Shown: one piece after another, positions 1 to 59,125 of the stretch
Position numbering within the stretch: the first letter of the stretch is position 1
Layout of the letters: the number at the start of each line of letters is the position of its first letter
Assembly (NCBI GenBank): GCA_026874595.1
Contig: CM049307.1
Location: 27,753,079-27,817,078 of the forward strand
Length of the DNA: 64,000 bases
Direction: 5' to 3'
Origin: Sipunculus nudus
Lineage: Eukaryota > Annelida > Sipuncula > Golfingiida > Sipunculidae
The notes under the pieces: model-generated
What the model saw: only the letters and a program-made list of their open reading frames with translations
What the model was told of the DNA's origin: nothing
The model's database searches: none
Translations under genes and position numbers: made by a program

Positions 1-24
1 TTAACAAAGCAGAGGTCAAAATGA

Positions 25-75
25 AGGACATCTGGGAGGACTGCAGTGTATAACCACAGCATGTGGAGTATATAC
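25..75. repeat. End fragment of a second copy of the foldback element
   Basis: The stretch GGACTGCAGTGTATAACCAC near 39-58 repeats, in the same orientation, the right arm of the element at 119-573 (GACTGCAGTGTTTAACCGC near 540). It is also inverted relative to that element's left arm. The copy appears truncated by the window edge. Confidence 0.5.
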
Positions 76-118
76 AAGGTACAGTCAACATGTCTTTAAG
101 TCTACTGAAACAGTAGAG

Positions 119-573
119 ATGTACTCTCCTCACGCAGTGGTTATACACTACAGTCATCCCACACACCCTTTTTTGTATAACTGCTGCGTTCTATGGCAAC
201 GTTTCCTGGGCAGGAACACCAGGGTTCACACAAAGCAAATAATTATAATCAGGCCCCTGAAAGTATGGTATTTGCTTTGTGCATTAAGTCAAAATTTTAA
301 ACATGTGACATCAGCATTCATTGGTCTGATAACACCAGTTTTGGCATAGGGCCAAGAATAAGACCAATGAAAGCTAATGTGTCCAGCAGTAATTCAAACC
401 AACAATAGAAAATTTTAAAATTTTGGGCTGGATGCACAATGTGATATCATTGGTCTGATTACAATTTTGTGCTCTGTGCACACTCTCCTGCCCAGAGAAC
501 CTTTCCATGAAATGCAGCCCTTACACAAAAAGATGGGGTGACTGCAGTGTTTAACCGCACCCCGAGGAGCATG
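119..573. mobile_element. Foldback / MITE-like element with arms of about 110 bp
   Basis: The left arm (about 119-240) is the inverted complement of the right arm (about 470-573). Paired blocks include CTCCTCACGCAGTGGTTA against the reverse of TTAACCGCACCCCGAGGAG, and TTTCCTGGGCAGGA against the reverse of the stretch near 485-510. The centre contains CATTGGTCTGAT twice (about 319 and 449). GTAGAG occurs at both outer borders (113-118 and 574-579), a possible 6-bp target duplication. It has no coding capacity. The arms have diverged, so the insertion is old. Confidence 0.65.
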
Positions 574-1215
574 GTAGAGGTGGTGTCAGGAAACATGATA
601 GTAAGGTAAGAAATGAAAAAGAAAATACTTCAGAAATATTTCTGTTTCACTGTGATCTCCTAAGAGTTTTTATTGATTATCAACTAAAATCTCTTTGTAA
701 ATCCCCATGACTAAATGAAGTCATAAAATAGGGCACATCTAACTCACAAATGTGGAAGAAAATTTAATGTTAGAAACTATTTTTGCAGGAACTGAAGTAT
801 ATAAGGCAAGACAGACCTAAAATCAACTACAGGTATGATCACTAATATGCATTCAAGGTATATTAAAGTATTAATGAAAGCATGCAAAAGCTTTCCAAAA
901 CACCATAGTGCATACACAAATACAAAGAAATTCTATAATAAAAAATCAAAAGAAGTCCATTTCTATTTCCATGGTTCATCTCTATACTAATGTTATGTTT
1001 CTTTATGATGGTCTTGCTGATACAGCTTGTGTGAAAATCAATTCAAATGTCCCTAGCTTATGTCCACAAAATTTACCATATGATTCTGTTAAATATCCTT
1101 TAGGATTTGTACATCAAAAATATTTTCCTTTTAAAATTTGGCTAGAAATGTGAGCTTGAAAAATAATTAACACCAAAAAAACCACATTTTAAAATCGTTT
1201 TTTGTTATAAAGCAT

Positions 1216-1337
1216 GACTGGGAGTTACAGTTATCATTTTGCATTTGTGTAAGCACCATAAGTTTTGAAAAGACACGACTGGGAGTTACAGTTATTATTT
1301 TGTATTTGTGTAAGCACCATGAGTTTTGAAAGTGAGT
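1216..1337 (+). repeat. Two-copy tandem duplication, 61-bp unit
   Basis: GACTGGGAGTTACAGTTAT starts at 1216 and again at 1277. Both copies continue with TGTGTAAGCACCAT and AGTTTTGAAA with a few substitutions. Confidence 0.85.
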
Positions 1338-2799
1338 AATGTCCAATACCTCTTCTTCTTCCAGTGTTTTATTGATATGTGGCATTAGCTGAGGACAGAG
1401 AGGGAGACACAGAAGTCAAGAACGTCACATGCAAGAGGTCACATATGTAAAGGTCATGCACACGCACATACGTTTTTTTGTAAATACACTACACCTCTAT
1501 GTGCAACAAAAATGCCAAGTTCACACTCCTAACATCAGGTAAGGCAAGGTTTATCATTTAATCATAACAATCACATCTTTTTATATAATTAAACAAATAA
1601 CAAACAGACTTATTTTTTTCAATAATTCTAAGAAACAATATATATATAGTCATAAATTATGCTCACTAACTGTGTGATGAATTACATCAATATGAATAGA
1701 TCCAATTTATTTTAAGTAGGAACTGTATGAAGGTTATGATTTAATCCGTAACATAAATATCCCAGCAATAAGTGAAATCACACTTTATCAAACTTCAAAA
1801 TTCCTTTTAGATGACAAAATACTATATACTAAATGTGTTATTTCACAAAGTGTTTGCAATATATTTTTTATTTGGAGTCATAAATTAACAGTATCAAATT
1901 GAATTCAGCTCCACTGGATAGTGTGTTTAAATTCACAACATCAGAAAGTGATCAGAAGCTGATTTTTAGGTAGCAGATGAGTTCTTTAGATCCCATCGCT
2001 ATCACAAACAGTCCAGCAGCTAGCACTATCTGACTGTGACAAGCTGGGAGACCGTTGCTGCCACTCACACTACTGTAGACAGCAGGCGATCATGCATGCC
2101 TTCACAAATAACCACTGGGCTGCACTTACTGTTAGCATCTAATACTTAACAAAGCACCCATTCAGCTGCATGCTTCCATGATAGTTTACCCTAAAGGAAA
2201 TGGCGAGTGGGGACATTTTTCAAGCTCATGTATTAATTTTTTAGGGTCCCTCAGGCACAGGTTTATTATTAAGCACTAATTTTTCATGACTTAATTGGCA
2301 GTCAATGCTCCCAGTTCAGTGGCTTGGTAGGAATGTGCTGACACCTGCCAGTCATACATGACACTAAATTGATGCTGATGAACCGGCTGTTCTCAGAAGG
2401 AAATATAAAACTAAAAATAAAATGAACTGATCCCCTTTCTCTGGCTTTAATCCTGGAACAGTATATTTTTTTAGGGTTGCTGTTCTAAATTTGAATAAGA
2501 AAACATTCAAAAGGCCATCACCATTTTTAAAAATATCATCTGACTGTCTACCATAGACTGCAAGCTGACAGTCTGTGGTGACAGACATACTTCACAACTG
2601 TATACAGGCTGACACCAGATAATTATTTACTGCTGCAATATAATATACCTGTTCTTAAGTTACTTCTTATCTGTTTTATTTGGCTAGCTGGAAAAAGACT
2701 TAGGTTATGGAGTAGCACAAGTTGGAATTTAGAGAATTGTGGGAGTTTTCACTGACATCATTGTCACCCACCATTGGGATTAAACTACCAGTCTCTTAC

Positions 2800-50188
<47,389 letters not shown>

Positions 50189-52066
50189 CTGGAACATCAA
50201 AAGTAATTCCTAAGTTTAACAGACCAGGGTGGAAAAGAGACTTCCATTTTATTTTTCCCTTTACATAAATCATGTACCTCATGTACAATTCATGGTCTAA
50301 AATAAAACATGAAATAAATATGTAAATGTATAGAGTAATATCATTGTTTCATATTAAGCTGAATTCACAGAAAAAACATGCAAAAGCTTTGACAAATAAT
50401 CAAGGAAACAGAATACTGGTAATTATTAGCCCACAGCTATAACAAAATAAGGATAAAGACCATTTAAGAAAACAAAAGATTCATTACAATAAGAGGCATT
50501 TAGTGTGAAAGCTTGGTGGGCTCCTGGTGCATCCAGCTGACTTTTATGACATACCACATGCACATCACTGCTAAGGTTTACAAAGGGATGTAGATGATAT
50601 ATATAAATTGCACTGCCTTAACCTCTGGGAATATGAATAGAGGAACTCTTCTGGATACTACTGCTCATGGTTTTTTTCATGAAGCCACACATTAACATGT
50701 ATCAGGGCTTTCATTTATAGCCACTGTACATAGACTTCATGAGGAAAACACATGGACGGCACAGGGTACCCATACTTCTAGTCAGCTGCACATGAGAGTT
50801 TAATTATCCCCTAGTGTAGATTACGTCTATTAATCTGAACAACTAGCATGGTATATTACAAATAAATAATTACAAAATGATATCAATCATCAGGTTCAGC
50901 TACATATTAATGAAACTTGTATTCCTTTCAAATATGCTATGAACTTAACTTTACTAGGCAAGTCAAATATATTCCCATATAGAGTTCAAAACAGAAAAGA
51001 CTAAAAAAAAAAAAATTGCCAATGTGCCATTGTTGAAGCTATTAAGCATCTTTTGTGTCTGCATGGTGATTTTAGTTTCCAAAGAACACATATTCAAAAG
51101 CACTTTTGCAAATATTAATTCAAAAGAGGCAGTAAAACATGGTACAGATCACTCAGGTTAGGGTACAAGGCACTTAGAAAAACTTCTTTTTCATACCCAG
51201 GATTTATGTCCACATGGGGGAGTTCACGCCAATTATCTTCACAGGAACATTCCCTCAAACTGCACTGCTAAAAAGGTAGTCCTGCTAACAACTCCCTTAA
51301 CTGAGACTGTAGAGCAATTTTCATTCTTGGGTGCTTTAAGTGAATTCCCCATATTCAGGATAAATTAGGTCATTTTGTGAGGAGAGCAACACAAACTTTT
51401 TGTTCTTTGATCTTTATATGGTGGCAGACCCCTCTAAACACTAAAAATATGGCCTTTATAATCCATCTAACTGCTTTTACTGGTGTGCAGGGGCATAAGG
51501 CACTTCAAAACAACTCATCTGAAGTCACACTATCTGATTTTTAAAGTTGGGTAACTCAACCTCCCTATGCTGGTCTAGCAAAAAAAAAGCAAGTCTACAA
51601 ATATTATCATTCCTTGAGCCATTGACAAGTTAATCAGCTGATGAGCCTATGGAAAACTGGACCACTTTGAAGCTAATTTTTCACATTTATTAAAATATTA
51701 ACTAGCTGAATGAATGCTGAATCATAGCAGGATACATTTCAAACAAAGATCAGGGATCGCAATAATTTGACATTTTCACCTTTCCACCGGAATAAAGGTT
51801 TGTCTTCCCTCAGAAAAATTTCCCAAAAAAAGCCTTACAACCTACCATCATATCAACTTTCAGTGACACTCGCTCAGTGTAAACCTGATTCTGCCATCTT
51901 ACATGCCATCCTACATCCACACCTCCATGCAGAAACAACTGAATGTTTTCAATAGTAACACTGATATATCAGAAGCACGAATGTGAAACAAGGAAATATT
52001 TAAGAGATGAGAGCCTAAACAACAGAAATCATCAGAATTTATAAACCTGTTTTATATGAAAATATA

Positions 52067-52087
52067 GGGGCGGGGGGGGGGGGGGGG
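52067..52087 (+). repeat. Poly-G tract
   Basis: GGGGC followed by sixteen G. It is a strand-asymmetric homopolymer and its exact length is prone to sequencing error. Confidence 0.95.
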
Positions 52088-53454
52088 TGTATAACCCTAT
52101 CTGTGAAATATTTTGTTTTTGTGCCATGTTTGTTACTACTTATTAGCTACTACTGTGGAAAACATCTAGGAGTTCACCTTTTCAACAGACTTGAACAAAA
52201 TGAAAAAAGCCTTTCCATGCACAAGTTTGCCTGTCTGGACAGACGGAAAGGCATTATTACAACCCCTGAAGATTGTTTAGTAATATTATGGGGATTTATT
52301 CTTAGCCTTCTGCCTAATGCATAATACCTATACAAAGAATGATTTACCATTCATAAATTATTTTTTTTAAAGAAAGTAGCTTTAAAGATAACATTGACCA
52401 AGGTCAGTAATTATAAGGTGAAGCTAGAAATTAATGAGACACTGATAACAATTATAAGTACTGGTCTTGACTTGATTCTGGTTTTACAAAGTGCATATTA
52501 AGTTGCAGAGATCATATACAAAATGTTTCTAGAAACACCACATTTAAATTGGCTGGGAAAGCATATATTAGAATTTTTAAAGATGTTAACTGTCTTAAGG
52601 GTTCATTCAAACAATGCCAAGGTTACCAAACAGAAGAATGAGTGCCTGGAACTTTTGCCAAAGGCTACAGAACTGCAAAATAAAACCCGGTAAATTGCCA
52701 TTAAATTTTTACAATATGCACCAGCTATTCATTATTTATAAGTTTGATTGATGTAAAAAATCTGCAATGAGTAGTTTAAGAGAAGTTAAAATAAACACAA
52801 AGTCTGAAAAAAATCCTTCAGATATCAGATAGTTATACACCCTTTGGATATCCTAATAAAAGAAATGTTAAATAAAGTCTGTAAAATATATAACACAGCC
52901 AATTAATTTAGCGAACACCCTTTATACTGGTCAGCAGGAACTTTTTTCCCAATAAAATACCCAATATATCTATATATAGCCATGTTTCTGTATTTCTTCC
53001 ACTTTAAACAACCATATATCACCGGGGCCATCCCGAGGGTAGCATGCTATACATAATTGAAGATTTGTTTGGGGAGAAAAGGCCATTGTGCAAAAACAGA
53101 CATGGCACCCGTGGGCTTCAGTACGGATCAACTTAATAACATACATCCAGCTGGCAGCTCCCCCAATGGTATAAAAACTTCTTTTATTAGTAGATGCTAG
53201 AATTGGACGAAGCCACATCTCGCAAGTGAATTTACTTTTCTTTTTCTTACAGTAGAAAAACTGTATGTTTGATCACTGTATGGGTAGAGCTGGGACTGGA
53301 TATTGATAGGTGAATTACACATATAAGCAGTGAATAGTACTGGTATATAAATGAAGTATTCTCTTGTTTTATTAAAAAAATTAATCAAATTCACATTGGT
53401 ATATCGATGGAGTAGTAAACTTTTGTTATTTGAGAAAAAAATGATGAAATTTAA

Positions 53455-53620
53455 TTACAGTAAAACCTGTGATATGGGACCACGTATGGGACTGGCCAAA
53501 AGTGGTCTTATTAGAAAGGTGGTCTTATTAGATAGGTCAGTTAAAACCAATGTGAGTGCATTCGGTTCACCCCTGGGTGGTCTTAATAGACAGGTGGTCT
53601 TACAAGACAGGCAGTCTTTC
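53455..53620 (+). repeat. Dispersed repeat with GGTGGTCTTATTAGA modules
   Basis: Starts ACAGTAAAACCTGTGATATG, then GGGACTGGCCAAAAGTGGTC, and has three or four GGTGGTCTTA-x-x-AGA-x-AGG modules. I recall similar ACAGTAAAACCTG-x-TAT-x-x-x-GG elements from several invertebrate genomes, but cannot name the family. Confidence 0.55.
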
Positions 53621-54955
53621 ACACAGGCACCACTATATTCTCAAATGCTCCACCATTTACACATTCTTACAATGATTCTGAGTTTACCTCCCCAATTAAA
53701 GCTCACTGGAGGTTAAATTTTCTTTTGCCATTGTCTGTCTGTCCTTCTCTCTGTTTGTTTGCCAGTGCCTTCAATCACTGTTTGTTTGTTGTAAGTCATT
53801 GCACAAGATATTGAGATGCAAGTGATAACATTTTAATTTTTTGTGAACCAGTGACAAACTGTCAATTTGTTCCTCATTAGGATGCATTCCTTGTATTGAA
53901 TATTGCAATATAAGCTGTGATGAAAAGCATAAAAGCAAACTCTGAACTCAAAATTGCAGTATATTTTGTAACATCTATAAATACAAAATATTAACTAATG
54001 TTAAAAAAAAAACATGTCAGATTAATCAGAGACTGGTTAAATGTAATGTAAGCCAAGTTCAATTTATTCCAAAGACTCATTGGGCAGAACATATGGGACC
54101 CAACACAGCATAGAGGCTGGCACTGAGAAAAGACTTGCAGGCATTAAAGGTAAAACATGCAGAAAATCCATTAGTTCTGGTTAAAAGAGTTGAATTACAA
54201 AATGCAATCTGGTGAACAAAAAATCTCCTTGCTGACAAAGTCTGAATCAACCAGATAAGCAAAAACAGACACTGGCATTTCTGTTATGTTAATAAAAGAA
54301 TTCTGAAGCTGGTTCAACAAGTTTGGGGACTGCCATGTCTACCATAACAGTCAGCTAAACTTTACTACATGTGACCATATCTGATGTATATTAACTACAG
54401 AGAATCACTTGAACCTTTTATAAAAAAAAAGGCCTGGAAACGTACATCCCACCACACACAGGCTGTTTGTTCTGTTTATATCCATGTGCTCATAACATGT
54501 GGGAGGCCTGCTAGAACAATCTAAGCCTATTTAACATCTGGCGGTATGTCGGAGGAGCCAGATTTTGAAAAGGGCATTTTGCAACTAGTAACCTAGTAAT
54601 CAACACATATGTAACCAATCACATGCATGTTTTTTTCTGTTTGTCAAATTGGTGTATGTACTGTGTTTACTAACAAATAACAGATAAACAAGCTCATACA
54701 TCCTTCACAGAGGCAATTAGAAGAACTTTTCTGAACAGGAAGTATACTTATAATTCATTTATATCTTCGCAAATCACAATAGGCTGCTAATATTTTAAAA
54801 TTCCTGATGATCGAATCATAAACAATAATGACTGTTCCATGAAACATCACACTGATGGCTTCTCTATGAATAGAAATGCTCCTGATTCCTGTAGAGATTA
54901 AAACAGCACTGCCCAAACAGAATCTGAGCACAAACTCACATTTAAATATAAAACT

Positions 54956-55310
54956 AGATGTGTCGGAAAGACACAAATGCCCCCGCCTGGAGCTAATTAG
55001 AAATATTTGTTAAAGATTGTAAAAATTTCTATGTTCAAAAGTAGGTCAACCATGACAAAATGCGAACTCGATCTGTAAGTGCACAAAAAAGTCTGTACAT
55101 GTGCATTAGTCATGAAAATTTCTATTTTCATGAAATTTTCTATCTTCTGAAGCCCTCATACGATCAAAAGTAGGTCAACCGGGACAAAAAGCGAACTCAA
55201 TCTGTAACTGGTCATTATCTGTCCACACATAAAAAAATCAGGCCAATATCTGCAAGCATTGCGAAAAAAAGTCTGTACAACTGTTTCATTTCGGAATGAT
55301 GGATGGATGG
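54956..55310 (+). repeat. Dispersed repeat with an internal duplication
   Basis: CAAAAGTAGGTCAACC followed by GACAAAA-x-GCGAACTC-x-ATCTGTAA occurs at 55036 and 55165 (129 bp apart), and AAAAAGTCTGTACA twice. The segment opens with GTGTCGGAAAGACACAAATG, a short hairpin, and ends in a GATGGATGGATGG tract, the same tandem-core-plus-tetranucleotide layout as family A. Confidence 0.55.
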
Positions 55311-58300
55311 AATGACAAACATGGGTAAAACTACATGGCATAAAAATATCTAAACAAACACAAACTGCTGTCAGTGGGTAAAAATGTGTCATTACTATAC
55401 CTCATGGAAAATTCTAAAATAAGTAAAAGTATTAAATAAAAGAACAAATATTATGATTTTGAAATGTTACATGAACAAGATTTTATTCAACTCATTTTAT
55501 TCATCTATCTATCTTAAAAAAACAATGAAAATCAATGATGTAGTACTCATCCTGCATTCTTAAAACAAAAAACTATGCAATTTTCACAAAGTGCACCATA
55601 TGAAATTTTCATCAATGAGCATGGTATATTATTTGCCTGCACATACAAACTTCTCTGTTGAAATTTCTAAGGCCACCCCTAGCCCTATTGGTCAAAACCA
55701 AAACTGGGCAAGAAATATAGGAGAATACACATTTGTTGTGATTGTAAAAAAAAGTTTACTTTCTGTGTACATGTTTACAAGATGGAAGCTAGCCAGCCTT
55801 ATCAGATACATCAAACAATATTAAAATCATTAAAAAAATAAAGTAGAACAATATTTATTGTTAGTTTGAAAAGTTTGCATAATTTTTTTAATGAAATTCA
55901 AAATTCTGTGTAGTAATTTCAAATCCCAGATCTAGTACTTTCAGATAAACAAAATAAAAATCTTGCAAGAAATAACAAAAGCGAAGCCTCGTGAAAGTTG
56001 CAGACTTATGCTTGATGGACCAATGGACATTGGACTCTACACTGCCATTAGCTCATCAGGCCTTTTGCCATATAAGCTGATTACTTAATACACATTTCTG
56101 AAAGAGTTGTTCAAGCAAAATTTTTTTTAGTTTCAAAGTGAAAATACATTGGTGGTATAGAAATGAAAACAGTTTGAAAGCAAACAAAACTTTGGCTGTG
56201 TATTATCAAGACAGTGCTTTATAACCTTATACAAGTAAAGCAAGAAATACCATTGCATGATTATTGTATAATGCAAGAAACCAATATATCTTTGTCATTC
56301 AAATGAATCAATTATTAAGCTCTCCACCAAAGGATCTTTTTGTATTTGTCTTTATTTGCTCATGAACAAGCTCAACTAAGTCATCATGCTGTTATGACAA
56401 CAAGTTAAATTATCACAAATGCCAAGGGGCAGAAAGGCAGTAAAAACGATGATGCATGTCCTGACTCCAGATAGACAGATTTATTCACAAAAAACTGCTT
56501 CAAAATGTAATCTACTGAGCAAATTCCATCTGACAACAATAGGGCTTCAGACTTTGTCAATACCTGCCTTTGACATTTATGTTTTCATGAGAATATTTAA
56601 AATTTTGAACTAACAAAACAGTTTCACAATAATTCATTCAGCAACAGACTGCTGGTGTAAAGCTTTTCATTTCCTTTACACGTCCTGCACTTTTATTCAT
56701 AGACCTTCCATAACAAAGTAATACAGCAATGCATAAACTTGACAATTTGCCATTTGGATCTCCCTATAAAATGCAATATGTGTCTTAAATTAATCTTCAA
56801 TATCTGGTCAAGCCAGTGATTTATCATATCCAATGAGCCATAAAAGACTGTCACTGTCATGTTTCTGCTTAGAGCATTGCCAGATTTCACTTAATGCTGT
56901 GCTGGAGAATAATTTTTTTTTGCTTGCTATAAGATTAATAACCAAGAAATAACTACTGTAAGTTGCAATAAAGATGTATGCTTTTTTGTTCCTGCAAAAT
57001 CAAATATTACTACTGGTACCCCAATTGGAGCTTCTTGGTTTTTACTTTTATATTTACCCATGAATCTAAGAAAATCCTTTTTCCTGCTGCAGACTTTACT
57101 ACATTTTTGTCACTTGCAGGACAGAGGAATTAATTTCATTCATCTGTTTGCAGATGACTGAGAAACAGATGTCATCTAAACCTGCTACAGATGATTGAAA
57201 AACAGCTGTCCTTTAGACTTACTAACAATGTCAAAACATCACTTGACTTCATATGTTTTCTCCAGATTCTCCAGTTTACTCTTCCCCTACAGAGAGTACA
57301 ATCCATGTAAAATAAAAAGACATATATATTGTCATATACAACAATTTAGAAGATAAATACAAATTTCCAATCAAAGCCCTCAGGAATGTACAGGCTTAAT
57401 CTCAGATCTTCCTCATTTTTCTTATTTTGACAGGAAGATAAAATCACTGTACTCTAGTTGTACATTTGTCATATAGATTTTAGCAATAATTATAGAATGG
57501 GTATGTACATTAAATGGTCAAAACATACTGATTCAATAATTTGGAATATAGAATGTCCAAATTTAATGATAATTCATAGAATGAACACATTCTGTGGATA
57601 TATCTAATTCTGTATAAGAACTTCACAATTATTTTCATGAAAATTAAATTTAAAGCTTCTCAAGTCTCCAGTAATTACAAACCATTTGCAACTTTAAGTA
57701 CCATTACAAGCTCAATGTATTACTCAGTCCACCCTTCACACAGAGAAATATAAGCCTGCTTATCCTCTGCTGGCCAAGGTATCATCATATGAAGAAGAAG
57801 TATAAAGTACCAACAGACTGGTTGAACCATTCCGGTGTACTCTACTCCTGGTCAGGGTCTTTATAATAAAGCTATCCCTTTTCAGCAAGGTGTATACAAC
57901 AACTGACTGCTGGCAGTTGGAACACATAAAATGGATATATGTTTTAGTACCTTTACTAGGTTATACTTTATAAACTAGAACTCTCCAGGGAGCTGAGACA
58001 GCCACAAGGCTGACTAGTAAGGTTACATGTGAAGTCAGATAAACCAGGCATTATTGACGATGTAACACTTTAAAACCAATAACCTTAACCTTAATTTCAT
58101 GTTTTTCTTTTAAGCTAACTGGATGTCAAGATAAACATGCTATTTCACAATTATGTTGACTGTACCAGGGTAGCCAAGGACATGTTGTAAGTGAGGAGAA
58201 TGTAAAATTAAAACCATGGGGTGGTGGGGTCAAAGGAAACACTGTTTAATGTTTGGGTGTGAAAATGACCCTGTGTAATATAGACATCATACAAAGAGTC

Positions 58301-59019
58301 AAAATTATTTTAATGTTTGTGATTTTTATAGGTTTGTCGAACAACATAATGAAACAGACAATATGTACCTGTGGTTTAATTATATCTAACCTGACCTGAA
58401 AACAGCTTTACAAGCGAACATCTCATTATTCTATCAATATGTTAATTCTTTAACAGTATCCTCAGGCCTTACATGGTAACAAACTGTTTCTTGGTGTACA
58501 TACAAACACATCCCTTTCAATGGAAGCCTGTCTGGTGGGTAAGCTGCTCCTCAGCTGTACTAAGCAGTAAAGGAAGCTGTTCCAACAGCAATAAATACCA
58601 GCTTAGAGACAATGGAGCACATCACAGGAAATGTGGAAATGAAGACATGAAAACTTCCACTTTAAGACGCCATCCTCAAGTCTGTGTTTACTCATCAGAT
58701 AAGATTATTTTGTCATCACTCTAAAAGTTCTGTTGTTCTAAAGGAGAAGAGGAGATTCTTAAATAAGACATCCTTTTCCTCTTTTTTTTGCTTAATTTTT
58801 ATTGTGGAGGTAATCACCTTCCTTTTTTAAATCTTAGCTTATATGCATATTTTGAAATTCCATTTTGTTTTCTAAAGGGCAGAGGACATGATTATCATGG
58901 CACCAACCAAAGTCATTGTACAACACCTGTGGGTCCTTGGTGTGTGCTGTGTCATAACACCAAGTATCCAAGAAAGACACATTTGCTTGAGAGTGCAATG
59001 TGTCTGTGGGGCATGGCCT

Positions 59020-59125
59020 ACCTATAGAGCTTGGCGAGTGCTCACACTGGGTTAGGGCCATGAAAGACCAAACTGTTCCTAGGATGGAACTTGAACTCAT
59101 GATCTCTCTACAACTAGACCACAGA
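59020..59125 (-). repeat. tRNA-derived SINE head
   Basis: On the minus strand TGGTCTAGTTGTAGAGAG (A-box-like) is followed by CATGAGTTCAAGTTCCATCC, a B box. The layout resembles the SINE at 32570-32872, with a different sequence. The body may extend left to about 58870; its end is not defined. Confidence 0.5.

Larger units (their letters stand above)
1..2799 (-). other. Downstream intron (partial) of the BAIAP3-like gene
   Basis: No exon with family resemblance was found here; the intron after the donor at 2799 runs off the left edge. It contains a foldback element (119-573), the end of a second copy of that family near 25-75, and a two-copy 61-bp duplication at 1216-1337. The remainder is AT-rich sequence without recognised structure. 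Confidence 0.6.

Noticed and set aside
1-2799. Next BAIAP3 exon
   Set aside because: Both strands were read for the expected helical MUN sequence with AG/GT borders; none was convincing.
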